64,000 nt of DNA, from assembly GCF_000378465.1 (NCBI RefSeq), contig NZ_KB899919.1, forward strand, positions 62,001 to 126,000. The letters run 5' to 3'. Below are positions 26,715-35,307 of the stretch, in pieces (positions within the stretch are counted from its first letter, which is position 1; each line of letters begins with the position of its first letter). A program made the translations under genes and the position numbers. Source of the DNA: Elioraea tepidiphila DSM 17972. GTDB lineage: Bacteria; Pseudomonadota; Alphaproteobacteria; Acetobacterales; Acetobacteraceae. The notes under the pieces were generated by a model. It did not search any database, was not told the DNA's origin, and was given only the letters and a program-made list of their open reading frames with translations.

Positions 26715-28692
26715 GGCCTGGCCCCAGGCAAGCAGCGCGGGCAATGCCGCGCTGCCGGATTTCGATCCGCGGGCGGCCGGCGTGCTCGCCGCTGCCGTCG
26801 CCGCCGCGCCCACCGGCGTGACGATCGCCGACCCGTCGCGCCCCGACTGTCCGATCGTTTTCCTCAACCCCGCCTTCTCGGCGATCACCGGCTACCGGGC
26901 CGAGGAGGTGCTGGGGCGCAACTGCCGCTTCCTCCAGGGGCGCGACACCGACCCCAAGGCGGTGGCGCGGGTGCGCCGTGCGATCGCCGCGGCCAGGCCC
27001 GTCACCGTCGAGATGGTGAACTACCGCCGCGACGGCACCCGGTTCTGGAACGAACTCCGCATCACCCCGGTGCCGGGCCCCGATGGGCGCCCCGCCCTGT
27101 TCCTTGGCATCCAGCACGACGTCACCGCGCGCAAGCGCGCCGAACTCGCCCTTGAGCGCGCCAAGCGCGCAGCCGAGCGGGCGAACCAGACCAAGTCCGA
27201 CTTCCTCGCCACCATGAGCCACGAGATCCGCACGCCGATGAACGGCGTGATGGGCACGGTCGCGCTGCTGCTGGAGACGGAACTCACCGCCGAGCAGCGC
27301 GCCTATGCCGACACCGCGCGGCGCTGCGGCCAGGACCTGCTGGCGATCGTCAACGACATCCTCGACATCTCGCGCATCGAGTCCGGCATGCTGCGCATCG
27401 AATCCGTGCCGTTCCGCATCGCCGACGTGGTGCTCGGCGTGCTCGACCTGTTCGGCGCCACCGCCGCCGAGAAGGGCATCGGCCTTGCCGCCGCGATCGC
27501 GCCCGAGGTGCCCGACACGGTCGAAGGCGATCCGCACCGGCTGCGCCAGGTGCTGCTCAACCTGGTCGACAACGCGGTGAAGTTCACCGCGATCGGCGGC
27601 GTGACGGTGCGGATCGAGCGCGCCTCGGCCGAACCCCTGGCCCTGAGCTTCGCCGTCACCGACACCGGCATCGGCATCCCGGCGGCGGCGCAGAAGCGGC
27701 TGTTCGTGCGCTTCGCCCAGGCCGATGCCTCGATCAGCCGTCGCTTCGGCGGCTCGGGTCTCGGGCTGACGATCTGCCGCCAGCTCGTCGCGCTCATGGG
27801 GGGCGAGCTCGCGCTCGAAAGCGAGGCCGGGCGCGGAACGACCTTCTCCTTCATCCTGCCCGTCCGCCCGGTCGCGGGTGCGGGCAGCGCACCCGCGCGG
27901 CTCGTGCCCTCGGCCGCCGTCGCACCCGCCCCACGCGGCGTGCGCGGGCGGGTGCTGCTCGCCGAGGACAGCCGCTCGAACCAGCTTGTCGCCGCGGCGA
28001 TCCTGCGCCGTGCCGGCTTCGCGGTCGATGTCGCGGCCGACGGCGAGGAGGCCGTGGAGCGCGCGGCGGCGCGGCGCTACGACCTGATCCTGATGGACGT
28101 GCAGATGCCGAAGCTCGACGGCTTCGGCGCGACCGCGCGCATCCGCGCCCTGCCGCCGCCAGCCGGCACCGTGCCGATCATCGCGCTGACCGCCTCGGTG
28201 CGCCCCGAGGATCGCGACCGGTGCTTCGAGGCCGGCATGACCGGCTACGTCGCCAAGCCGATCGACCTGATCGCGCTGCTCGGCGCGGTCGATCAGGCGC
28301 TCGCCGGACGGCGCGCGGGGCGGCGCGGCGCGGAGCCCGCAGGGGAACTGCCGCTGGTCGATCGCGCCACGCTCGACGAGCTGCGCGGTGCGGTCGAGCC
28401 CGGGCGGCTGCCGCAGCTCATCGCCGTGTTCGTCGAGGAGACCGAGGCGCGACTCGCCGAGCTCGAGGCCGCGCATGCGGCCGGGGACGTGGCCGCGATC
28501 GGCCGGCTCGCCCATGTGCTCAAGAGTGCCGCCGGCACCTTCGGCGCGGCAGCCCTCGCGCGCGCGGCCACGCTGCTCGAGGAGACCTGCCGCGACGGCA
28601 CGGCCGAGCGCGTCGCATGCCTCGCGACCGAGCTGGTCGCGCTCGGCCGGCGCACCCTCGAGGCGCTGGTCGAGCCTGCGTCCGCCGGCTGA
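26677..28692 (+). CDS. LOV blue-light hybrid histidine kinase (LOV-HisKA-HATPase-REC-HPt)
   Basis: 671 residues in five modules. The N-terminal PAS (about 38-150) is a LOV domain: GRNCRFLQG holds the photoactive C83 with N82 and Q87, and the other flavin contacts N115, N125 and Q146 are present. A coiled linker leads to HisKA with H182 in [11 protein letters not shown]. The ATPase domain has N299, DTGIGIP (329-335) and GGSGLGL (358-364). The receiver (about 424-540) has E430, D431, D474, T505 and K527. The HPt domain has H613 in [10 protein letters not shown]. All phosphorelay residues are intact; no membrane segment, so cytoplasmic. ATG 26677 lies inside apt; a shorter start is possible. No output regulator gene lies beside it. 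Confidence 0.93.
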   Translation: MSRSTRSSPTTAEAWPQASSAGNAALPDFDPRAAGVLAAAVAAAPTGVTIADPSRPDCPIVFLNPAFSAITGYRAEEVLGRNCRFLQGRDTDPKAVARVRRAIAAARPVTVEMVNYRRDGTRFWNELRITPVPGPDGRPALFLGIQHDVTARKRAELALERAKRAAERANQTKSDFLATMSHEIRTPMNGVMGTVALLLETELTAEQRAYADTARRCGQDLLAIVNDILDISRIESGMLRIESVPFRIADVVLGVLDLFGATAAEKGIGLAAAIAPEVPDTVEGDPHRLRQVLLNLVDNAVKFTAIGGVTVRIERASAEPLALSFAVTDTGIGIPAAAQKRLFVRFAQADASISRRFGGSGLGLTICRQLVALMGGELALESEAGRGTTFSFILPVRPVAGAGSAPARLVPSAAVAPAPRGVRGRVLLAEDSRSNQLVAAAILRRAGFAVDVAADGEEAVERAAARRYDLILMDVQMPKLDGFGATARIRALPPPAGTVPIIALTASVRPEDRDRCFEAGMTGYVAKPIDLIALLGAVDQALAGRRAGRRGAEPAGELPLVDRATLDELRGAVEPGRLPQLIAVFVEETEARLAELEAAHAAGDVAAIGRLAHVLKSAAGTFGAAALARAATLLEETCRDGTAERVACLATELVALGRRTLEALVEPASAG

Positions 28693-28698
28693 CGCGCG

Positions 28699-29628
28699 TC
28701 AGTCGAGCGTCAGGTTCGCCGCCCGGATCACCTCGCCGAAGCGCGCGTACTGATCCCGGTTGAATTCGGCGAACTCGGCGGCATTGCGCACCACGATCGG
28801 GATCTGTACCCGCGCGAGCCCCGCGCGCACCTCGGCGTTCGCCATCGTCTGAAGGCAGGCGCGTTCGAAGCGCGCGACGAGCGCCGGCGCCATCCCGGCC
28901 GGCCCGTAGATGCCGGTCCAGATGGAATAGACGAGATCGTAGCCGAGTTCGCGCATGGTCGGCGTCTCGGCGAAGTCAGGGCTGCGGTTCTCGTTGAAGA
29001 TGGCGATGGCATGCAGGTCGTACTGGCGGATCAGGTTGCTCTGGTCGTTGAACAGCGTCACCGAGCCCTCGGCGAAGCCCTGCATCACCTGGCCAGAGCC
29101 GCGATAGGGGATGTGGTTCATGCTGATCCCCGCCAGCCGCTCGAACGCCACCATCGAGATGTGCGGGATCGTTCCGGGACCCGTCGAGGCATAGGGGAAG
29201 GCGCCCGGCTGGGTCTTCGCCTTGGCGATCACGTCCTGCACCGTCTTCAGCCCCGAGGTCTTCGGCGTCATCATGATCAGCGGGCTGTCGAGCACCTGGC
29301 AGATCGGCGTGAAGTCGGCCGGCGTGTAGCCGACATTCCGGCGCAGTTGCGGCTGGATCATCATCGGCCCGACCGGCGTGATCAGGATCGTCCTGCCGTC
29401 GGGCCGGGCGCGCGCGACCTCGGCCGTGCCGATCGTTCCCGCGGCACCGGTGACGTTCTTGATGATCACCGGTTCGCCCAGCGCCTCGGCGAGTGCCGGC
29501 TGCATGATGCGGCCGCTGATGTCGGTCGCCCCGCCGGCGGGCCAGGCGATCACCATGGTCACCTGCGCCGCCGCTGGCGCAGCGAGCAGCGCTGCCGCGA
29601 GCGTGGCAGCGAACAGACGTCCCGGCAT
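28699..29628 (-). CDS. Bug/TctC-family periplasmic binding protein
   Basis: 309 residues with signal peptide LFAATLAAALLAAPAAAQ. Family features: VIAWPAGGATDISGRIMQPAL, the glycine-rich binding loop NVTGAAGTIGTAEVARARPDG, and YASTGPGTIPH. These bind small carboxylates for the tripartite tricarboxylate transporter. No TctA/TctB membrane genes are nearby, so it is an orphan binder. GGGAGGAGA upstream supports ATG 29628. Divergent from a ThDP-enzyme operon, suggesting the ligand and that pathway are linked (inference). Convergent with the LOV kinase, with only 6 bp between. Confidence 0.92.
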   Translation of the reverse strand: MPGRLFAATLAAALLAAPAAAQVTMVIAWPAGGATDISGRIMQPALAEALGEPVIIKNVTGAAGTIGTAEVARARPDGRTILITPVGPMMIQPQLRRNVGYTPADFTPICQVLDSPLIMMTPKTSGLKTVQDVIAKAKTQPGAFPYASTGPGTIPHISMVAFERLAGISMNHIPYRGSGQVMQGFAEGSVTLFNDQSNLIRQYDLHAIAIFNENRSPDFAETPTMRELGYDLVYSIWTGIYGPAGMAPALVARFERACLQTMANAEVRAGLARVQIPIVVRNAAEFAEFNRDQYARFGEVIRAANLTLD

Positions 29629-29751
29629 GGCGGGTCTCCTCCCATGTGTCGTTGGCATGACGCTAGCCGCGCACACGGCCGCGACGCAACCGAGCTCCCT
29701 TGCCCGCCATGCCCCGCCGTGGAACACAGGCGGCAGGGAAAGGGAGACGCC

Positions 29752-31425
29752 ATGACCGCACCCGCCGGCGCGAGCGTGATCGCGCAGATGCTCGCCGGCT
29801 ACGGCGTCACCCATGTGTTCTTCGTCGATGCCGTGCTGCGCCGCACCCTGATCGAGCTGGAGGCGCTCGGCGTCAGGCGCGTGCTCGCGCACAGCGAGAA
29901 GGCGGCCGTGTACATGGCCGACGGCTACGCCCGCGCCTCCGGCCGAGTGGGCGTGTGCTTCGCGCAGAGCGTCGGCGCGGCCAATCTCGCCGCCGGGCTG
30001 CAGGATGCGTATCTGCATCGCGCGCCGATCGTGGCGCTGACCGGCCGCAAGGCCGCGCAATCGCGCAACGCCTACCAGGAGATCGCGCACGGCCCGCTGT
30101 TCGCCGCCGTCACCTCGTTCGCCGAGCGGGTCGATGCGCCCGACGATCTGCCGCGCCTCTTGCGTCAGGCCTTCCGCGCCGCCACCGGCCCCACACCGCG
30201 CCCGGTGCATCTCGACCTGCTCGGGCTCCAGGCCGAGGGGATCGAGGTGCCGGAGATCGCCGCGGACGCCTCCGTCGAGCCGCGCCACGGCGCGGTGCCG
30301 GCCTATCGCGCCCCGCCCGATCCGGCCGATCTCGCCCCCGCCGCGTCCGTGCTCGCCGCGGGGCAGCGCGTCGCCATCGTCGCCGGCGCGGGGGCGACGC
30401 TTTCGGGCGCGGAAGAGGCGCTGCTTCGGCTCGCGCGCATCCTCGCCGCCCCGGTCGCGACCAGCCTCGGCGCGCGCGGCATCATCGATACGCGCGATCC
30501 GCTCTCGGTCGGGACCGTCGGCAGCTACGGCGCGCCGCCGGCGAACGAGATCGTGCACGCGGCCGACTGCGTGCTGGTGGTCGGCAGCCATCTCGGCGAT
30601 CAGCCGACGCTCGATTGGCGCGTGCCCGCGCCCGGCACGCGCATCGTGCAGATCGATGCCGATCCGGCCGAGATCGGCCGCAACTACCCGAACACGCTGC
30701 CGCTGCCGGCCGATCCGCGCGCCGCGCTGGAGGCGCTCGCCGAGATGTTCGCGGGAACGCCGCGCGACGCCGGCTTCGCGCGCTGGGCCGCCGAGCGTGT
30801 CGCCACCTGGCGCGCGGCGATGGCGCCGCACGTCGCCTCCGATGCCATGCCGATCCGCCCCGACCGGCTCTGTGCCGAGATCACCGAGGCGCTGCCCAAG
30901 GACGCGATCCTGGTCGCCGATACCGGCTACTCGGGGATCTGGACTGCAACCTGCATCGACCTCGCCCCACCACAGACCTATCTGCGCGCGGCCGGCTCGC
31001 TCGGCTGGTCGTTCCCGGCGGCGATCGGCGCCAAATGCGCCTGCCCCGACCGCCCGGTTCTGTGCTTCTCCGGCGACGGCGCGATCTACTACCACCTGCC
31101 CGAGCTCGAAACCGCGCGCCGGCTCGGCCGGCCGCTCGTGCTGGTGATCAACAACAACTCGGGCTTCGGCCAGGGCCTGCCGAATGTGCGTCGGCTCCAG
31201 GGCAACCGGCCCGGCCATTTCGAGGAGATCATCCGCTTCGGCCCGACCGATTTCGCGCGCGTGGCCGAGGCCTTCGGCGTGCGCGGCATCCGCGTCGAGG
31301 ACCCCGCCGCGATCGCGCCGGCGCTCTGCGATGCGCTCGCCCATCCCGGCCCGGTCGTCGTCGATGTCGCCACCGACATCGAGACGCGCGCGCCCGAACC
31401 CTGGATCCCGGAGGAGCAACGATGA
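29752..31425 (+). CDS. Thiamine-diphosphate enzyme, acetolactate-synthase-like
   Basis: 557 residues. Three domains of the ThDP decarboxylase/synthase family: the pyrimidine-binding domain with the catalytic glutamate E49 in LAHSEKAAVYMADGYAR, the central FAD-or-nucleotide-like domain (about 195-340), and the pyrophosphate domain with the metal motif SGDGAIYYH...NNN. It could be a 2-oxoacid decarboxylase, a carboligase or an acetolactate-synthase homologue; the substrate pocket cannot be read from motifs. AAAGGGAGA precedes ATG 29752. The downstream gene overlaps by ATGA. Confidence 0.88.
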   Translation: MTAPAGASVIAQMLAGYGVTHVFFVDAVLRRTLIELEALGVRRVLAHSEKAAVYMADGYARASGRVGVCFAQSVGAANLAAGLQDAYLHRAPIVALTGRKAAQSRNAYQEIAHGPLFAAVTSFAERVDAPDDLPRLLRQAFRAATGPTPRPVHLDLLGLQAEGIEVPEIAADASVEPRHGAVPAYRAPPDPADLAPAASVLAAGQRVAIVAGAGATLSGAEEALLRLARILAAPVATSLGARGIIDTRDPLSVGTVGSYGAPPANEIVHAADCVLVVGSHLGDQPTLDWRVPAPGTRIVQIDADPAEIGRNYPNTLPLPADPRAALEALAEMFAGTPRDAGFARWAAERVATWRAAMAPHVASDAMPIRPDRLCAEITEALPKDAILVADTGYSGIWTATCIDLAPPQTYLRAAGSLGWSFPAAIGAKCACPDRPVLCFSGDGAIYYHLPELETARRLGRPLVLVINNNSGFGQGLPNVRRLQGNRPGHFEEIIRFGPTDFARVAEAFGVRGIRVEDPAAIAPALCDALAHPGPVVVDVATDIETRAPEPWIPEEQR

Positions 31426-32363
31426 TGCGGGTCGCGATCCTTGGCGCCGGCCTGATGGGCCACGCGCTCGCGCTTGTGCACGCGCTCGGCGGCTGCCGCG
31501 TGCGGCTGACCGACACCCATGCCCCCACACTCGAACGCGCGCCGGGGCTGATCGCGGCGGCGCTGGCGACGCTGCGCGAGGCCGGCGAGACCGACCGTGA
31601 CGCGGCCTGGCTCGGCACGGTGATCACCACCCACGCCGATCTCGCCGAGACCGTCGCCGATGCCGAGCTGATCGTCGAGGCGATCACCGAGGATGCCGAG
31701 GCCAAGCGCGCGCTCTACGCCGCTCTCGACCCGCATGCACCGCGCGATGCGATCCTCGCCTCCAACACCTCCTATCTCGATCCGTTCCCGCTGATCCCCG
31801 AGCAGCGCCAGCACCGCGCGGCCATCGCACACTGGTACACGCCCCCGTATCTGGTCGATCTCGTGGACGTGGTCGGGGGACCGCGCTGCGACCCGGAGGT
31901 GCCGATCCGGCTCCGCGACCTCTATGCCGGCATGGGCAAGCATCCGATCGTGCTGCGCAAGTTCGTGCCCGGCTACATCGCCAACCGCATCCAGGCGGTG
32001 ATGGCGATGGAGCTCTACACGCTGCTCGATGAAGGGGTGGCGGACGCAGCCGAGATCGACGCCGCGATCGTGCACGGACTGTCGCTCCGCCTGCCGCTGC
32101 TCGGCCACTTCATGAAGGCCGACTTCACCGGCCTGCCGCTGGTGCAGAAGGCGCTCGCCGCGCGCATGGTGCCCCCACCCCCGCCGATCACCCGCAGCGC
32201 CGCACTCGACACGCTGATCGCCGAGGGCGCCTCGGGCGTGATGGCGGGCCGCGGCTTCTACGACTACGGCGGCGAGAGCCCCGCTACCCTGTTCGAGGAG
32301 CGCGACCGCCGCCTGATCGCGCTCAAGCGGGCGCTGACGCAGATCGGGAGCATGATCCGATGA
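31422..32363 (+). CDS. 3-hydroxyacyl-CoA dehydrogenase family protein
   Basis: 313 residues. Rossmann loop VAILGAGLMGHALA, the SNTSYLDPFPL segment and HWYTPPYLVDLVDVV (catalytic His region), then the helical C-terminal domain with PGYIANRIQAVMAMELYTLLDEG. The family oxidises 3-hydroxyacyl-CoA or related 3-hydroxyacids (also L-gulonate or carnitine) with NAD+. Translationally coupled to the ThDP enzyme before it and to the SDR after it. Confidence 0.88.
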   Translation: MMRVAILGAGLMGHALALVHALGGCRVRLTDTHAPTLERAPGLIAAALATLREAGETDRDAAWLGTVITTHADLAETVADAELIVEAITEDAEAKRALYAALDPHAPRDAILASNTSYLDPFPLIPEQRQHRAAIAHWYTPPYLVDLVDVVGGPRCDPEVPIRLRDLYAGMGKHPIVLRKFVPGYIANRIQAVMAMELYTLLDEGVADAAEIDAAIVHGLSLRLPLLGHFMKADFTGLPLVQKALAARMVPPPPPITRSAALDTLIAEGASGVMAGRGFYDYGGESPATLFEERDRRLIALKRALTQIGSMIR

Positions 32364-33121
32364 CCCTCGAATTCGACACCATGACCGCGCTGGTCACCGG
32401 CGGCGCCTCGGGGATCGGGCTCGCCACCGTCGAGAAGCTGGCGCGCCGCGGCTGCTTCGTGCTGATCAATCACCTGCCCGACGATCCCGCCGGGCCGCGC
32501 GAGGCCGCGCGCCTGCTTGCCGAGGGACACCGCGTCGGCACCGCGCCCGGCGACGTGTCGGTGCCGGGCCAGGCCGAGGCGATGGTCACGCGCGCGATCG
32601 ACCAGCTCGGCCGGCTCGACATCCTGGTCAACAACGCCGGCACGCCGAACACGCGGGCGCCGATTCCGCCCGCCGATCTCGACGCGATGACGGAAGCGTT
32701 CTGGGCGAGGATCCTGCACACCAACCTGCTCGGCCCGTTCCGCTGCACCCGCGCCGCCGCCGCCGCGCTGCGCGCCGCCAAGGGCGCCGTCGTGAACACC
32801 GCCTCGATCGCCGGCCTCGGCCATCTCGGCTCCTCGCTCGCCTATGGCGCGTCCAAGGCGGCGCTGATCGACATGACGAAGAACCTCGCCCGCGCGCTTG
32901 CCCCCGAATGTCGCGTCAACGCCGTCGCACCCGGCGCCGTCAACACCCCCTGGCAGGCCGACTGGCCGGAGGAGCGCAAGCGCGCCGCCGCCGAGCGTGC
33001 CCTGCTCAAGCGCATGTGCACCGCGGAGGATATCGCCGAGGCGATCGTCTTCCTCGCCACCACCCCCGCCCCGATCACCGGCCAGACCCTGGTGGTGGAT
33101 GCCGGGCTGACGCTCGGGTGA
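32360..33121 (+). CDS. Short-chain dehydrogenase/reductase
   Basis: 253 residues, classical SDR. Cofactor loop VTGGASGIGLATVEKL, NNAG at about residue 90, and the catalytic YGASK. It starts within the previous stop (ATGA). With the ThDP enzyme and the 3-hydroxyacyl-CoA dehydrogenase it makes a three-step module, probably for a hydroxy- or keto-acid. Two dehydrogenases in series with a lyase suggests oxidation then C-C cleavage, but the order cannot be told from sequence. Confidence 0.9.
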   Translation: MTLEFDTMTALVTGGASGIGLATVEKLARRGCFVLINHLPDDPAGPREAARLLAEGHRVGTAPGDVSVPGQAEAMVTRAIDQLGRLDILVNNAGTPNTRAPIPPADLDAMTEAFWARILHTNLLGPFRCTRAAAAALRAAKGAVVNTASIAGLGHLGSSLAYGASKAALIDMTKNLARALAPECRVNAVAPGAVNTPWQADWPEERKRAAAERALLKRMCTAEDIAEAIVFLATTPAPITGQTLVVDAGLTLG

Positions 33122-33133
33122 TCCCGCCGGCCA

Positions 33134-33165
33134 TTGCAACCGGAGCGCGGGCCGGCTCATATAAC
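33134..33165 (+). promoter_or_regulatory. Possible pqqA promoter
   Basis: TTGCAA (33134-33139) and TATAAC (33160-33165) lie 65 bp upstream of pqqA in the 109-bp gap after the SDR gene. The -10-like box is good for this GC-rich genome, but the 20-nt spacer is long, so the -35 may be wrong. Confidence 0.35.
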
Positions 33166-33230
33166 GCGGGCGGAGACAACCGCCTGCCGGGCTTCGCGCC
33201 CGCGGCACAACCGGAAACGGGAGAGTGCAT

Positions 33231-33326
33231 ATGACCTGGGAAACCCCGGCGTTCGTCGAGATCAAGATGGACGCGGAGATCTCCAGCTATCAGGGCGAGT
33301 TCGGCGAGGACGACCGCGCCGAGTGA
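33231..33326 (+). CDS. pqqA: PQQ precursor peptide
   Basis: 31 residues, too short for routine ORF calling. The Glu-x3-Tyr pair that is cross-linked into pyrroloquinoline quinone is present as E16-I-S-S-Y20, at the same positions as in Methylorubrum PqqA. The N-terminal W3 and P6 and aromatic F8 also fit. The C-terminal tail after Y20 is strongly acidic (GEFGEDDRAE). GGGAGAG lies upstream of the ATG. PqqD binds it, PqqE makes the C-C bond. Confidence 0.95.
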   Translation: MTWETPAFVEIKMDAEISSYQGEFGEDDRAE

Positions 33327-33332
33327 TCCCGC

Positions 33333-33362
33333 CGGCCGCCGCGGGAGACCCCGCGGCGGCCG
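33333..33362 (+). terminator. Hairpin between pqqA and pqqB
   Basis: A perfect 13-bp stem: CGGCCGCCGCGGG (33333-33345) with its complement at 33350-33362 around an AGAC tetraloop. It begins 6 nt after the pqqA stop and runs to 9 nt before pqqB. No U-tract. In other bacteria the precursor transcript exceeds the rest of the operon; this structure could do that by attenuation or 3'-end protection (inference). Confidence 0.6.
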
Positions 33363-33371
33363 CCTTCGCGC

Positions 33372-34289
33372 ATGCTGATCCGCATCCTGGGCGCGGGCGC
33401 CGGCGGCGGCTTCCCGCAGTGGAACTGCGGCTGCCCGAACTGCGACGGTCTGCGCCGTGGGACGATTCGCGCCAAGCCCCGGAGCCAGGTGACGATCGCC
33501 CTCTCGGGCGATGCCGATCGCTGGGTGCTGCTGAACTGCGGCCCCGAGATTCGCTCCCAGATCGAGGCGTTCCCCGCGCTCTGGCCGCGCGCGCCGCGCC
33601 ATTCGCCGATCGCCGCCATCGCCCTCACCTGCGGCGACCTCGACCACACGCTCGGCCTGCTCTCCCTGCGCGAGAACCACCCCATCACCGTGCTCGCCAC
33701 CGAAACGGTGCGGCGCGGTTTCGTGGACGGCAATGCGCTCTACCGCACGCTGGAACGCTTCCCCGGGCAGGTGACCTGGCGCCGGCTCGTCGCCGGGCTG
33801 GAGGCGCCGCTCGATGACCCCAACCCCGCGCGCGCGATGTTGTTCGCGACCCCTGTGCCCGTGCCGGGCAAGCCGCCGGTGCATCGCGAAGGCCGCGAGG
33901 CCCCGAGCGAGGATCAGGCGATCGGGCTGATCGTGCGCGACCGTCAGGGCCGCCGCCTCGCCGCCTTCCCCGGCGCCGGCGGCATCACGCCCGCGATGCG
34001 CGCGGCCATGGAGGGTGTGGACGCGCTGATCTTCGACGGCACGTTCTGGTCCGAGGACGAGCTCGCGCGGCCGAAGCTGATGGACAAGCGCGCGGCCGAC
34101 ATGGCGCATCTGCCGATCGGCGGGCCGGACGGCTCGCTCGCCCGGCTTGCGGATCTCGCCGTGGCGCGCAAGCTGTTCGTCCACATCAACAACACCAACC
34201 CGATCCTGCGCGAGGACAGCGCCGAGCGGGAACGGGTGGAGGCGGCCGGCTGGACGGTCGCCGAGGACGGGATGGAGATCGCCCTGTGA
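33372..34289 (+). CDS. pqqB: PQQ biosynthesis protein PqqB
   Basis: 305 residues, metallo-beta-lactamase fold oxygenase that hydroxylates the tyrosine ring of the excised Glu-Tyr. The N-terminal ILGAGAGGGFPQWNCGCPNC includes the conserved cysteine region, and the family ending with FVHINNTNPIL is present. The stop overlaps the GTG of pqqC (GTGA). Confidence 0.97.
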   Translation: MLIRILGAGAGGGFPQWNCGCPNCDGLRRGTIRAKPRSQVTIALSGDADRWVLLNCGPEIRSQIEAFPALWPRAPRHSPIAAIALTCGDLDHTLGLLSLRENHPITVLATETVRRGFVDGNALYRTLERFPGQVTWRRLVAGLEAPLDDPNPARAMLFATPVPVPGKPPVHREGREAPSEDQAIGLIVRDRQGRRLAAFPGAGGITPAMRAAMEGVDALIFDGTFWSEDELARPKLMDKRAADMAHLPIGGPDGSLARLADLAVARKLFVHINNTNPILREDSAERERVEAAGWTVAEDGMEIAL

Positions 34290-35032
34290 CCGAGCTGTCG
34301 CGCGCCCCGCTGCCCAAGGACGCCTTCATCGACTGGCTGCGCCGCGAGGGTGCCCGCCGCTACCACGACCACCATCCCGTGCACATCCGGATGCACGAGG
34401 GCACGCTCACCAAGGAGCAGCTCCAGGCCTGGGTGCTGAACCGCTTCTATTACCAGACGCGCATTCCGGTGAAGGATGCGATCATCGTCAGCCGCAGCGA
34501 GGATGCCGCCTTCTCGCGCCAATGGGTGCGCCGCATCCACGACCATATCGGCGCCGAGGACGGCGATGGCGGGCTCGCACTCTGGCTGCGCCTGGCCGAG
34601 GGCGTCGGGCTCGACCGCGACCGTGTGGCCTCCTGCGTCGACGTGCTGCCGGGCGTGCGTTTCGCCTGCGACGCTTATGTGCAGCTCGTGCGCGAGCGCT
34701 CCTTCGTCGAGGCCGTCGCCTCCTCGCTCACCGAGTTCTTCGCTCCCGACCTGATGAGCCGCCGCATCGCCGCCTGGGAGAAACACTACCCCTGGGTCAG
34801 CCCCGACATGCTCGCCTATTTCCGCTCGCGCGTGCCGCGCGCGCGCCGCGACAGCGAGGAGGCGATCGAGTACGTCGTCACCCACGCCGACACCTACGCG
34901 ATGCAGAAGAAGTGCGTCGAGGCGCTGATCACCAAGACGCAGATCCTCTGGCACCTGCTCGACTGCGTCTGGCTCGCCCACTTCGCCGAGCCGCGCATGG
35001 CGCCGCCATCCTTCGCCGAGGACGTCTCGTGA
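34286..35032 (+). CDS. pqqC: Pyrroloquinoline-quinone synthase
   Basis: 248 residues, all-helical cofactorless oxidase that performs ring closure and the final eight-electron oxidation. Conserved stretches YHDHHPVHIRMHEG, LNRFYYQTRIPVKDA and YVVTHADTYAMQKKC are intact. GTG start within the pqqB stop; GTGA overlap with pqqD. Confidence 0.98.
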   Translation: MTELSRAPLPKDAFIDWLRREGARRYHDHHPVHIRMHEGTLTKEQLQAWVLNRFYYQTRIPVKDAIIVSRSEDAAFSRQWVRRIHDHIGAEDGDGGLALWLRLAEGVGLDRDRVASCVDVLPGVRFACDAYVQLVRERSFVEAVASSLTEFFAPDLMSRRIAAWEKHYPWVSPDMLAYFRSRVPRARRDSEEAIEYVVTHADTYAMQKKCVEALITKTQILWHLLDCVWLAHFAEPRMAPPSFAEDVS

Positions 35033-35307
35033 TCGCGCCCGAAAGCGTCGTCGCGCTCGCGCCCAAGGTGCGGCTGCGCGAGGACCGCATCACCGGCAAG
35101 ACCGTGCTGCTGGCGCCCGAACGCGGGCTGGAGCTGAACGCCTCGGCCGTCGCGGTGCTGCGCGCGCTCGACGGCACGCGCTCGGTGCGCGAGGTCGCAG
35201 CCTCCCTCGCCGCCACGCACAACGCGCCCGCGGACCGGATCGAGGCCGAGGCGATCGCGCTCCTCTCGGCGCTCGCCGATCGCGCGCTCGTCCGGGTCGC
35301 GCCATGA
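35029..35307 (+). CDS. pqqD: PQQ peptide chaperone PqqD
   Basis: 92 residues. It binds PqqA and delivers it to PqqE. The core LLAPERGLELNASAVAVLRALDG is typical, followed by the EVAASLAA and IEAEAIALLSAL helices. GTG start (GTGA overlap with pqqC); its stop overlaps the ATG of pqqE. A longer frame upstream is only a shadow inside pqqC. Confidence 0.95.
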   Translation: MIAPESVVALAPKVRLREDRITGKTVLLAPERGLELNASAVAVLRALDGTRSVREVAASLAATHNAPADRIEAEAIALLSALADRALVRVAP

